NCBI RefSeq assembly: GCF_964355755.1
Contig: NC_092675.1
Location: 13,159,312 to 13,223,311, forward strand
Source of the DNA: Antedon mediterranea
Taxonomy: Eukaryota > Echinodermata > Crinoidea > Comatulida > Antedonidae
Direction of reading: 5' to 3'
Length of the DNA stretch: 64,000 nucleotides
This document shows positions 10,424 through 23,142 of this stretch, in pieces. Position 1 is the first letter of the stretch. Each line of letters starts with the position of its first letter. Both the position numbers and the translations under genes were made by a program. The notes beneath the pieces were generated by a model. That model saw nothing but the letters and a program-made list of their open reading frames with translations. It made no database searches and was not told the DNA's origin.

Positions 10424-11965
10424 ACGTTTTAGACCATTTTGTGATTTTCGAAAAAACTTGTTAACATAAAAACATCAAAGTGTACAGAATAACTTCAAAT
10501 CGCATTTGGAGACCGTTTTAGGCCAATTTGTGATTTTCGAAAAAACTTGTTAACCTAAAAATACCAAAGTGTTTAGAATAGCTTCAAATCGCATTTGGAG
10601 ACGTTTTAGAACATTTTGTGATTTTCGAAAAAACTTGTTAACATAAAAACACCAAAGTGCTTCAAATCGCATTTGGAGACATTTTAGACCAATTTGTGAT
10701 TTTTGAAAAAACTTGTTAACATAAAAACACCAAAGTGCTTACAATAGCTTCAAATCGTATTTGGAGACGTTTTAGACCATTTTGTGATTTTCGAAAAAAC
10801 TTGTTAACATAAAAACACCAAAGTACTTAGAATAGCTTCAAATCGCATTTGGAGACGTTTTAGACCATTTTATGCATTTCGATGAAACTTGGTTACACAA
10901 AAACATCAAAGTGCTTAAAATCACATTATAATCCGTTTTAGACCATTTTGAGCATTTCGATAACACTTTTCACACAAAAACATCAAAGAGCACAAAATAG
11001 CTTAATATCGTATTTAAAAACTTTTTAGACCATTTTGAGCATTTCGACAAAACTTTTTCACACAAAACACCAAAGTGCTTAGAATAGCTTCAATTCGCAT
11101 TTGCAGACGTTTTAGACCATTTTGTGATTTTCGAAAAAAATTGTTAACATAAAAACATCAAAGTGTACAGAATAGCTTCAAATCGCATTTGGAGACCGTT
11201 TTAGGCCAATTTGTGATTTTCGAAAAAACTTGTTAACCTAAAAATACCAAAGTGTTTAGAATAGCTTCAAATCGCATTTGGAGACGTTTTAGACCATTTT
11301 GTGATTTTCGAAAAAACTTGTTAACATAAAAACACCAAAGTGCTTCAAATCGCATTTGAGACATTTTAGACCAATTTGTGATTTTTGAAAAAACTTGTTA
11401 ACATAAAAACACCAAAGTGCTTACAATAGCTTCAAATCGTATTTGGAGACGTTTTAGACCATTTTGTGATTTTCGAAAAAACTTGTTAACATAAAAACAC
11501 CAAAGTACTTAGAATAGCTTCAAATCGCATTTGGAGACGTTTTAGACCATTTTATGCATTTCGATGAAACTTGGTTACACAAAAACATCAAAGTGCTTAA
11601 AATCACATTATAATCCGTTTTAGACCATTTTGAGCATTTCGATAACACTTTTCACACAAAAACATCAAAGAGCACAAAATAGCTTAATATCGTATTTAAA
11701 AACTTTTTAGACCATTTTGAGCATTTCGACAAAACTTTTTCACACAAAACACCAAAGTGCTTAGAATAGCTTCAAATCGCATTTGGAGACGTTTTAGACC
11801 ATTTTGTGATTTTCGAAAAAAATTGTTAACATAAAAACATCAAAGTGTACAGAATAGCTTCAAATCGCATTTGGAGACCGTTTTAGGCCAATTTGTGATT
11901 TTCGAAAAAACTTGTTAACCTAAAAATACCAAAGTGTTTAGAATAGCTTCAAATCGCATTTGGAG
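10424..11965 (+). repeat. X HOR: eight-unit repeat of 682-683 bp, two full copies plus two units
   Basis: Copies start at 10424 (683 bp), 11107 (682) and 11789 (two units). Each is A1 (gtgtacagaat), A2 (89 bp, aggccaatttg, cctaaaaatacc), A3 (77-78 bp, 10 bp lost between GCTT repeats), A4 (acattttag, cttacaatagc), A5 (aagtacttag), B (ttatgcattt, cattataatcc), C, D (aactttttagacc). The private variants separate it clearly from the main HOR. Confidence 0.93.
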
Positions 11966-13261
11966 ACGTTTTAGACCAATTTGTGCATTTCGATGACACT
12001 TGATTACACAAAAACATCAAAGTGCTTAAAATCACATTATAAACCGTTTTAGACCATTTTGAGCATTTCGATAACACTTTTCACACAAAAACATCAAAGA
12101 GCACAAAATAGCTTAATATCGTATTTAAAAACGTTTTAGACCATTTTGAGCATTTAGACAAAACTTTTTCACACAAAATACAAAAGTGCTTAGAATAGCT
12201 TCAAATCGCATTTGGAGACGTTTTAGACCATTTTTGTGATTTTCGAAAAAACTTTTTAACATAAAAACACCAAAGTGCTTAGAATAGCTTCAAATCACAT
12301 TTGGAGACGTTTTAGACCATTTTGTGATTTTCGAAAAAACTTGTTAACATAAAAACACGAAAGTGCTTAGAATAGCTTCAAATCGCATTTAGAAACGTTT
12401 TAGACCATTTTGTGATTTTCGAAAAAAATTGTTAACATAAAAACACCAAAGTGCTTAGAATCACATTATAAACCGTTTTAGACCATTTTGAGCATTTCGA
12501 TAACAATTTTCACACAAAAACATCAAAGAGCACAAAATAGCTTAATATCGTATTTAAAAATGTTTTAGACCATTTTGAGCAATTAGATAAAACTTTTTCA
12601 CACAAAACACCAAAGTGCTTAGAATAGCTTCAAATCGCATTTGGAGACGTTTTAGACCATTTTGTGATTTTTGAAAAAACTTGTTAACATAAAAACACCA
12701 AAGTGCTTAGAATAGCTTCAAATCACATTTGGAGACGTTTTAGACCATTTTGTGATTTTCGAAAAAACTTGTTAACATAAAAACACGAAAGTGCTTAGAA
12801 TAGCTTCAAATCGCATTTGGAAACGTTTTAGACCATTTTGTGATTTTCGAAAAAACTTGTTAACATAAAAACACGAAAGTGCTTAGAATAGCTTCAAATC
12901 GCATTTGGAAACGTTTTAGACCATTTTGTGATTTTCGAAAAAACTTGTTAACATAAAAACACGAAAGTGCTTAGAATAGCTTCAAATCGCATTTGGAAAC
13001 GTTTTAGACCATTTTGTGATTTTCGAAAAAAATTGTTAACATAAAAACACCAAAGTGTTTAGAATAGCTTCAAATCGCATTTGGAGACGTTTTAGACCAA
13101 TTTGTGATTTTCGAAAAAACTTATCAACATAAAAACACCAAAGGGTTTAGAATAGCTTCAAATCGCATTTGGAGACGTTTTAGACCATTTTGTGATTTTG
13201 AAAAAACTTGTTAACATAAAAACACCAAAGTGCTTAGAATAGCTTCAAATCGTATTTGGAG
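11966..13261 (+). repeat. Block: B-C-D, A-A-F-C-D, A x7
   Basis: The B at 11966 has cgatgacac. The A at 12218 has one extra T (accatttttgtg). A rare gcaattagat in D (12579) is shared with 8361 and 17558. From 12219 onward this is the first copy of a segment repeated 4,979 bp downstream. Confidence 0.9.
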
Positions 13262-15352
13262 ACGTTTTAGACCATTTTGAGATTTTCGAAAAAACTTGGT
13301 TACACAAAAACATCAAAGTGCTTAAAATCACATTATAAACCGTTTTAGACCATTTTTAGCATTTCGGTAACACTTTTCACACAAAAACATCAAAGAGCAC
13401 AAAATAGCTTAATATCGTATTTAAAAACGTTTTAGACCATTTTGAGCATTTAGACAAAACTTTTTCACACAAAACACCAAAGTGCTTAGAATAGCTTCAA
13501 ATCGCATTTGGAGACGTTTTAGACCATTTTGTGCATTTCGATGAAACTTGGTTACACAAAAACATTAAAGTGCTTAAAATCACATTATAAATCGTTTTAG
13601 ACCATTTTGAGCATTTCGACAAAACTTTTTCACACAAAATACCAAAGTGCTTAGAATAGCTTCAAATCGCATTTGGAGACGTTTTAGACCATTTTGTGAT
13701 TTTCGAAAAAACTTTTTAACATAAAAACACCAAAGTGCTTAGAATAGCTTCAAATCACATTTGGAGACGTTTTAGACCATAAGTGCTTAGAATCACATTA
13801 TAAACCGTTTTAGACCATTTTGAGCATTTCGATAACAATTTTCACACAAAACATCAAAGAGCACAAAATAGCTTAATATCGTATTTAAAAATGTTTTAGA
13901 CCATTTTGAGCATTTAGATAAAACTTTTTCACACAAAACACCAAAGTGCTTAGAATAGCTTCAAATCGCATTTGGAGACGTTTTAGACCATTTTGTGATT
14001 TTTGAAAAAACTTGTTAACATAAAAACACCAAAGTGCTTAGAATAGCTTCAAATCACATTTGGAGATGTTTTAGAACATTTTGTGATTTTTGAAAAAACT
14101 TGTTAACATAAAAACACGAAAGTGCTTAGAATAGCTTCAAATCACATTTGGAGACGTTTTAGACCATTTTGTGATTTTTGAAAAAAACTTGTTAACATAA
14201 AAACACGAAAGTGCTTAGAATAGCTTCAAATCGCATTTGGAAACGTTTTAGACCATTTTGTGATTTTCGAAAAAGATTGTTAACATAAAAACACCAATGT
14301 GCTTAGAATCACATTATAAACCGTTTTAGACCATTTTGAGCATTTCGATAACAATTTTCACACAAAAACATCAAAGAGAACAAAATAGCTTAATATCGTA
14401 TTTATAAATGTTTTAGACCATTTTGAGCATTTCGACAAAACTTTTTCACACAAAACACCAAAGTGCTTAGAATAGCTTCAAATCGCATTTGGAGACGTTT
14501 TTTTATACCATTTTGTGATTTCGATGAAACTTGATTACACAAAAACATCAAAGTGCTTAAAATCACATTATAAACCGTTTTAGACCATTTTGAGCATTTC
14601 GATAACACTTTTCACACAAAAACATCAAAGAGCACAAAATAGCTTAATATCGTATTTAAAAACGTTTTAGACCATTTTGAGCATTTAGACAAAACTTTTT
14701 CACACAAAACACCAAAGTGCTTAGAATAGCTTCAAATCGCATTTGGAGACGTTTTAGAACATTTTGTGTTTTTCGAAAAAAACTGTTAACATAAAAACAC
14801 CAAAGTGCTTAGAATAGCTTCAAATCGCATTTGGAGACGTTTTAGAACATTTTGTGTTCTTCGAAAAAACCTGTTAACATAAAAACACCAAAGTGCTTAG
14901 AATAGCTTCAAATCGCATTTGGAGACGTTTTAGACCATTTTGTGATTTTTGAAAAAACTTGTTAACATAAAAACACCAAAGTGCTTAGAATAGCTTCAAA
15001 TCACATTTGGAGACGTTTTAGACCATTTTGTGATTTTCGAAAAAACTTGTTAACATAAAAACACGAAAGTGCTTAGAATAGCTTCAAATCGCATTTGGAA
15101 ACGTTTTAGACCATTTTGTGATTTTCGAAAAAGATTGTTAACATAAAAACACCAAAGTGCTTAGAATCACAATATAAACCGTTTTAGACCATTTTGAGCA
15201 TTTCGATAACAATTTTCACACAAAAACATCAAAGAGCACAAAATAGCTTAATATCGTATTTAAAAATGTTTTAGACCATTTTGAGCATTTAGATAAAACT
15301 TTTTCACACAAAACACCAAAGTGCTTAGAATAGCTTCAAATCGCATTTGGAG
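13262..15352 (+). repeat. Block: E-C-D-B-D, A-T-C-D, A x3, F-C-D, B*-C-D, A x4, F-C-D
   Basis: A HOR with T, extended by two F-C-D segments and B*. The four A units after B*-C-D include gaacattttgtgtttttcg and gtgttcttcg forms. It repeats at 18241-20329 (offset 4,979) and its first 1.7 kb at 62325-64000 (offset 49,063). A minus-strand open frame (14608 to 14402, GTG start) exists only because B* here has one extra T; it is not called as a gene. Confidence 0.9.
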
Positions 15353-17197
15353 ACGGTTTAGACCATTTTGTGATTTTGAAAAAACTTGTTAACATAAAAA
15401 CACCAAAGTGCTTAGAATAGCTTCAAATCGCATTTGGAGACGTTTTAGACCATTTTGTGATTTTCGAAAAAACTTGTTAACATAAAAACACCAAAGTGCT
15501 TAGAATAGCTTCAAATCGTATTTGGAGACGTTTTAGACCATTTTGAGATTTTCGAAAAAACTTGGTTACACAAAAACATCAAAGTGCTTAAAATCACATT
15601 ATAAACCGTTTTAGACCATTTTGAACATTTCGATAACACTTTTCACACAAAAACATCAAAGAGCACAAAATAGCTTAATATCGTATTTAAAAACGTTTTA
15701 GACCATTTTGAGCATTTCGACAAAACTTTTTCACACAAAACACCAAAGTGCTTAGAATAGCTTCAAATCGCATTTGGAGACGTTTTAGACCAATTTGTGC
15801 ATTTCGATGAAACTTGATTACACAAAAACATCAACGTGCTTAAAATCACATTATAAACCGTTTTAGACCATTTTGAGCATTTCGATAACACTTTTCACAC
15901 AAAAACATCAAAGAGCACAAAATAGCTTAATATCGTATTTAAAAACGTTTTAGACCATTTTGAGCATTTAGACAAAACTTTTTCACACAAAACACCAAAG
16001 TGCTTAGAATAGCTTCAAATCGCATTTGGAGACGTTTTAGACCATTTTGTGCATTTCGATGAAGCTTGGTTACACAAAAACATCAAAGTGCTTAAAATCA
16101 CATTATAAATCGTTTTAGACCATTTTGAGCATTTCGACAAAACTTTTTCACACAAAATACCAAAGGGCTTAGAATAGCTTCAAATCGCATTTGGAGACGT
16201 TTTAGACCATTTTGTGATTTTCGAAAAAACTTTTTAACATAAAAACACCAAAGTGCTTAGAATAGCTTCAAATCACATTTGGAGACGTTTTAGACCATTT
16301 TGTGATTTTCGAAAAAACTTGTTAACATAAAAACACGAAAGTGCTTAGAATAGCTTCAAATCGCATTTGGAAACGTTTTAGACCATTTTGTGATTTTCGA
16401 AAAAAATTGTTAACATAAAAACACCAAAGTGCTTAGAATCACATTATAAACCGTTTTAGACCATTTTGAGCATTTCGATAACAATTTTCACACAAAAACA
16501 TCAAAGAGCACAAAATAGCTTAATATCGTATTTAAAAATGTTTTAGACCATTTTGAGCATTTAGATAAAACTTTTTCACACAAAACACCAAAGTGCTTAG
16601 AATAGCTTCAAATCGCATTTGGAGACGTTTTAGACCATTTTGTGATTTTTGAAAAAACTTGTTAACATAAAAACACCAAAGTGTTAGAATAGCTTCAAAT
16701 CACATTTGGAGACGTTTCAGACCATTTTGTGATTTTCGAAAAAACTTGTTAACATAAAAACACGAAAGTGCTTAGAATAGCTTCAAATCGAATTTGGAAA
16801 CGTTTTAGACCATTTTGTGATTTTCGAAAAAACTTGTTAACATAAAAACACGAAAGTGCTTAGAATAGCTTCAAATCGCATTTGGAAACGTTTTAGACCA
16901 TTTTGTGATTTTCAAAAAAAATTGTTAACATAAAAACACCAAAGTGTTTAGAATAGCTTCAAATCGCATTTGGAGACGTTTTAGACCAATTTGTGATTTT
17001 CGAAAAAACTTATCAACATAAAAACACCAAATCGCATTTGGAGACGTTTTAGACCATTTTGTGATTTTGAAAAAACTTGTTAACATAAAAACACCAAAGT
17101 GCTTAAAATCACATTATAAATCGTTTTAGACCATTTTGAGCATTTCGACAAAACTTTTTCACACAAAATACCAAAGGGCTTCAAATCGCATTTGGAG
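15353..17197 (+). repeat. Block: A'-A, full core HOR, A-A-F-C-D, scarred A/D units (copy of 6155-7999)
   Basis: Full core at 15528-16196. It agrees with 6155-7999 at an offset of 9,198, including the 68-bp A (16976), the 77-bp hybrid (17044), the 77-bp D (17121) and the aagctt site at 16062. Confidence 0.9.
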
Positions 17198-20100
17198 ACG
17201 TTTTAGACCATTTTGTGATTTTCGAAAAAACTTTTTAACATAAAAACACCAAAGTGCTTAGAATAGCTTCAAATCACATTTGGAGACGTTTTAGACCATT
17301 TTGTGATTTTCGAAAAAACTTGTTAACATAAAAACACGAAAGTGCTTAGAATAGCTTCAAATCGCATTTAGAAACGTTTTAGACCATTTTGTGTTTTTCG
17401 AAAAAAATTGTTAACATAAAAACACCAAAGTGCTTAGAATCACATTATAAACCGTTTTAGACCATTTTGAGCATTTCGATAACAATTTTCACACAAAAAC
17501 ATCAAAGAGCACAAAATAGCTTAATATCGTATTTAAAAATGTTTTAGACCATTTTGAGCAATTAGATAAAACTTTTTCACACAAAACACCAAAGTGCTTA
17601 GAATAGCTTCAAATCGCATTTGGAGACGTTTTAGACCATTTTGTGATTTTTGAAAAAACTTGTTAACATAAAAACACCAAAGTGCTTAGAATAGCTTCAA
17701 ATCACATTTGGAGACGTTTTAGACCATTTTGTGATTTTCGAAAAAACTTGTTAACATAAAAACACGAAAGTGCTTAGAATAGCTTCAAATCGCATTTGGA
17801 AACGTTTTAGACCATTTTGTGATTTTCGAAAAAACTTGTTAACATAAAAACACGAAAGTGCTTAGAATAGCTTCAAATCGCATTTGGAAACGTTTTAGAC
17901 CATTTTGTGATTTTCGAAAAAAATTGTTAACATAAAAACACCAAAGTGTTTAGAATAGCTTCAAATCGCATTTGGAGACGTTTTAGACCAATTTGTGATT
18001 TTCGAAAAAACTTATCAACATAAAAACACCAAAGGGTTTAGAATAGCTTCAAATCGCATTTGGAGACGTTTTAGACCATTTTGTGATTTTGAAAAAACTT
18101 GTTAACATAAAAACACCAAAGTGCTTAGAATAGCTTCAAATCGCATTTGGAGACGTTTTAGACCATTTTGTGATTTTCGAAAAAACTTGTTAACATAAAA
18201 ACACCAAAGTGCTTAGAATAGCTTCAAATCGTATTTGGAGACGTTTTAGACCATTTTGAGATTTTCGAAAAAACTTGGTTACACAAAAACATCAAAGTGC
18301 TTAAAATCACATTATAAACCGTTTTAGACCATTTTTAGCATTTCGGTAACACTTTTCACACAAAAACATCAAAGAGCACAAAATAGCTTAATATCGTATT
18401 TAAAAACGTTTTAGACCATTTTGAGCATTTAGACAAAACTTTTTCACACAAAACACCAAAGTGCTTAGAATAGCTTCAAATCGCATTTGGAGACGTTTTA
18501 GACCATTTTGTGCATTTCGATGAAACTTGGTTACACAAAAACATTAAAGTGCTTAAAATCACATTATAAATCGTTTTAGACCATTTTGAGCATTTCGACA
18601 AAACTTTTTCACACAAAATACCAAAGTGCTTAGAATAGCTTCAAATCGCATTTGGAGAGGTTTTAGACCATTTTGTGATTTTCGAAAAAACTTTTTAACA
18701 TAAAAACACCAAAGTGCTTAGAATAGCTTCAAATCACATTTGGAGACGTTTTAGACCATAAGTGCTTAGAATCACATTATAAACCGTTTTAGACCATTTT
18801 GAGCATTTCGATAACAATTTTCACACAAAACATCAAAGAGCACAAAATAGCTTAATATCGTATTTAAAAATGTTTTAGACCATTTTGAGCATTTAGATAA
18901 AACTTTTTCACACAAAACACCAAAGTGCTTAGAATAGCTTCAAATCGCATTTGGAGACGTTTTAGACCATTTTGTGATTTTTGAAAAAACTTGTTAACAT
19001 AAAAACACCAAAGTGCTTAGAATAGCTTCAAATCACATTTGGAGATGTTTTAGAACATTTTGTGATTTTTGAAAAAACTTGTTAACATAAAAACACGAAA
19101 GTGCTTAGAATAGCTTCAAATCACATTTGGAGACGTTTTAGACCATTTTGTGATTTTTGAAAAAACTTGTTAACATAAAAACACGAAAGTGCTTAGAATA
19201 GCTTCAAATCGCATTTGGAAACGTTTTAGACCATTTTGTGATTTTCGAAAAAGATTGTTAACATAAAAACACCAATGTGCTTAGAATCACATTATAAACC
19301 GTTTTAGACCATTTTGAGCATTTCGATAACAATTTTCACACAAAAACATCAAAGAGCACAAAATAGCTTAATATCGTATTTATAAATGTTTTAGACCATT
19401 TTGAGCATTTCGACAAAACTTTTTCACACAAAACACCAAAGTGCTTAGAATAGCTTCAAATCGCATTTGGAGACGTTTTTTATACCATTTTGTGATTTCG
19501 ATGAAACTTGATTACACAAAAACATCAAAGTGCTTAAAATCACATTATAAACCGTTTTAGACCATTTTGAGCATTTCGATAACACTTTTCACACAAAAAC
19601 ATCAAAGAGCACAAAATAGCTTAATATCGTATTTAAAAACGTTTTAGACCATTTTGAGCATTTAGACAAAACTTTTTCACACAAAACACCAAAGTGCTTA
19701 GAATAGCTTCAAATCGCATTTGGAGACGTTTTAGAACATTTTGTGTTTTTCGAAAAAAACTGTTAACATAAAAACACCAAAGTGCTTAGAATAGCTTCAA
19801 ATCGCATTTGGAGACGTTTTAGAACATTTTGTGTTCTTCGAAAAAACCTGTTAACATAAAAACACCAAAGTGCTTAGAATAGCTTCAAATCGCATTTGGA
19901 GACGTTTTAGACCATTTTGTTATTTTTGAAAAAACTTGTTAACATAAAAACACCAAAGTGCTTAGAATAGCTTCAAATCACATTTGGAGACGTTTTAGAC
20001 CATTTTGTGATTTTCGAAAAAACTTTTTAACATAAAAACACGAAAGTGCTTAGAATAGCTTCAAATCGCATTTGGAAACGTTTTAGACCATTTTGTGATT

Positions 20101-20329
20101 TTCGAAAAAGATTGTTAACATAAAAACACCAAAGTGCTTAGAATCACAATATAAACCGTTTTAGACCATTTTGAGCATTTCGATAACAATTTTCACACAA
20201 AAACATCAAAGAGCACAAAATAGCTTAATATCGTATTTAAAAATGTTTTAGACCATTTTGAGCATTTAGATAAAACTTTTTCACACAAAACACCAAAGTG
20301 CTTAGAATAGCTTCAAATCGCATTTGGAG
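17198..20329 (+). repeat. Second copy of the 4,979-bp-offset segment
   Basis: A-A-F-C-D, A x7, E-C-D-B-D, A-T-C-D, A x3, F-C-D, B*-C-D, A x4, F-C-D. It is homologous to 12219-15352; T junctions (13776/18755) and gcaattag (12579/17558) both give 4,979. In place of one A run unit it has a different A arrangement before E at 18241. Its C units after T are 86 bp in both copies. Confidence 0.9.
19473..19551 (+). repeat. B* monomer, 79 bp: B with a T-tract and an altered anchor (representative)
   Basis: The usual acgttttagacc is replaced by acgttttttatacc and the middle reads gtgatttcgatgaaac. Five copies start at 14495 (80 bp, one extra T), 19473, 37618, 50490 and 63558. All follow a D reached through a C with the tail tatttataaatg, and all are followed by C-D. 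The shared context shows that the five copies are duplicates of one segment. Copies 37618 and 50490 also share the rare aatattgtattt in the preceding C. Confidence 0.92.
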
Positions 20330-21746
20330 ACGTTTTAGACCATTTTGTGATTTTTGAAAAAACTTGTTAACATAAAAACACCAAAGTGCTTAGAATAGCT
20401 TCAAATCACATTTGGAGACGTTTTAGACCATTTTGTGATTTTCGAAAAAACTTATCAACATAAAAACACCAAAGGGTTTAGAATAGCTTCAAATCGCATT
20501 TGGAGACGTTTTAGACCATTTTGTGATTTTGAAAAAACTTGTTAACATAAAAACACCAAAGTGCTTAGAATAGCTTCAAATCGCATTTGGAGACGTTTTA
20601 GACTATTTTGTGATTTTCAAAAAAACTTGTTAACATAAAAACACCAAAGTGCTTAGAATAGCTTCAAATCGTATTTGGAGACGTTTTAGACCATTTTGAG
20701 ATTTTCGAAAAAACTTGGTTACACAAAAACATCAAAGTGCTTAAAATCACATTATAAACCGTTTTAGACCATTTTGAACATTTCGATAACACTTTTCACA
20801 CAAAAACATCAAAGAGCACAAAATAGCTTAATATCGTATTTAAAAACGTTTTAGACCATTTTGAGCATTTCGACAAAACTTTTTCACACAAAACACCAAA
20901 GTGCTTAGAATAGCTTCAAATCGCATTTGGAGACGTTTTAGACCATTTTGAGCATTTCGATAACACTTTTCACACAAAAACATCAAAGAGCACAAAATAG
21001 CTTAATATCGTATTTAAAAACGTTTTAGACCATTTTGAGCATTTAGACAAAACTTTTTCACACAAAACACCAAAGTGCTTAGAATAGCTTCAAATCGCAT
21101 TTGGAGACGTTTTAGACCATTTTGTGCATTTCGATGAAACTTGGTTACACAAAAACATCAAAGTGCTTAAAATCACATTATAAATCGTTTTAGACCATTT
21201 TGAGCATTTCGACAAAACTTTTTCACACAAAATACCAAAGTGCTTAGAATAGCTTCAAATCGCATTTGGAGACGTTTTAGACCATTTTGTGATTTTCGAA
21301 AAAACTTTTTAACATAAAAACACCAAAGTGCTTAGAATAGCTTCAAATCACATTTGGAGACATTTTAGACCATAAGTGCTTAGAATCACATTATAAACCG
21401 TTTTAGACCATTTTGAGCATTTCGATAACAATTTTCACACAAAAACATCAAAGAGCACAAAATAGCCTAATATCGTATTTAAAAATGTTTTAGACCATTT
21501 TGAGCATTTAGATAAAACTTTTTCACACAAAACACCAAAGTGCTTAAAATAGCTTCAAATCGCATTTGGAGACGTTTTAGACCAATTTGTGATTTTTGAA
21601 AAAACTTGTTAACATAAAAACACCAAAGTGCTTAGAATAGCTTCAAATCACATTTGGAGACGTTTTAGACCATTTTGTGATTTTGAACAAACTTGTTAAC
21701 ATAAAAACACCAAAGTGCTTAGAATAGCTTCAAATCGTATTTGGAG
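20330..21746 (+). repeat. Block: A-A-A'-A, then E-C-D-C-D-B-D, A-T-C-D, A-A'
   Basis: The core at 20681 lacks its first B: D at 20846-20932 is followed directly by C at 20933, the only D-to-C junction I found. This looks like an exact 78-bp monomer deletion. Confidence 0.88.
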
Positions 21747-23142
21747 ACGTTTTAGACCATTTTGAGATTTTCGAAAAAACTTGGTTACACAAAAACATCA
21801 AAGTGCTTAAAATCACATTATAAACCGTTTTAGACCATTTTGAGCATTTCGATAACACTTTTCACACAAAAACATCAAAGAGCACAAAATAGCTTAATAT
21901 CGTATTTAAAAACGTTTTAGACCATTTTGAGCATTTCGACAAAACTTTTTCACACAAAACACCAAAGTGCTTAGAATAGCTTCAAATCGCATTTGGAGAC
22001 GTTTTAGACCAATTTGTGCATTTCGATGAAACTTGATTACACAAAAACATCAAAGTGCTTAAAATCACATTATAAACCGTTTTAGACCATTTTGAGCATT
22101 TCGATAACACTTTTCACACAAAAACATCAAAGAGCACAAAATAGCTTAATATCGTATTTAAAAACGTTTTAGACCATTTTGAGCATTTAGACAAAACTTT
22201 TTCACACAAAACACCAAAGTGCTTAGAATAGCTTCAAATCGCATTTGGAGACGTTTTAGACCAATTTGTGCATTTCGATGAAACTTGATTACACAAAAAC
22301 ATCAAAGTGCTTAAAATCACATTATAAACCGTTTTAGACCATTTTGAGCATTTCGATAACACTTTTCACACAAAAACATCAAAGAGCACAAAATAGCTTA
22401 ATATCGTATTTAAAAACGTTTTAGACCATTTTGAGCATTTAGACAAAACTTTTTCACACAAAACACCAAAGTGCTTAGAATAGCTTCAAATCGCATTTGG
22501 AGACGTTATAGACCATTTTGTGCATTTCGATGAAACTTGGTTACACAAAAACATCAAAGTGCTTAAAATCACATTATAAATCGTTTTAGACCATTTTGAG
22601 CATTTCGACAAAACTTTTTCACACAAAATACCAAAGTGCTTAGAATAGCTTCAAATCGCATTTGGAGACGTTTTAGACCATTTTGTGATTTTCGAAAAAA
22701 CTTTTTAACATAAAAACACCAAAGTGCTTAGAATAGCTTCAAATCACATTTGGAGACATTTTAGACCATAAGTGCTTAGAATCACATTATAAACCGTTTT
22801 AGACCATTTTGAGCATTTCGATAACAATTTTCACACAAAAACATCAAAGAGCACAAAATAGCCTAATATCGTATTTAAAAATGTTTTAGACCATTTTGAG
22901 CATTTAGATAAAACTTTTTCACACAAAACACCAAAGTGCTTAAAATAGCTTCAAATCGCATTTGGAGACGTTTTAGACCAATTTGTGATTTTTGAAAAAA
23001 CTTGTTAACATAAAAACACCAAAGTGCTTAGAATAGCTTCAAATCACATTTGGAGACGTTTTAGACCATTTTGTGATTTTGAACAAACTTGTTAACATAA
23101 AAACACCAAAGTGCTTAGAATAGCTTCAAATCGTATTTGGAG
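21747..23142 (+). repeat. Expanded main HOR: E-C-D-B-C-D-B-C-D-B-D, A-T-C-D, A-A' (1,396 bp)
   Basis: The core gained one 252-bp B-C-D trimer; cttgattac occurs at 22031+2 and again 252 bp on. The segment 21369-21747 repeats at 22765-23143 with a 1,396-bp period, sharing the rare aatagcctaa (21461 and 22857) and ttttgaacaaac (21681 and 23077). Confidence 0.9.

Noticed and set aside
14495-14510. B* T-tract as a poly-T terminator or retroelement scar
   Set aside because: It is a run of 6-7 T in a B unit that otherwise aligns end to end. There is no target-site duplication and no foreign sequence; slippage in the gtttta anchor explains it.
14402-14608. Minus-strand open frame of 68 codons (GTG start at 14608)
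   Set aside because: It spans D, B* and the start of C. It depends on the one extra T in B* at 14495; the equivalent segments at 19381 and 63471 lack that T. Its first residues match the frame at 5297 only because both read the same C and B/E tail sequence.
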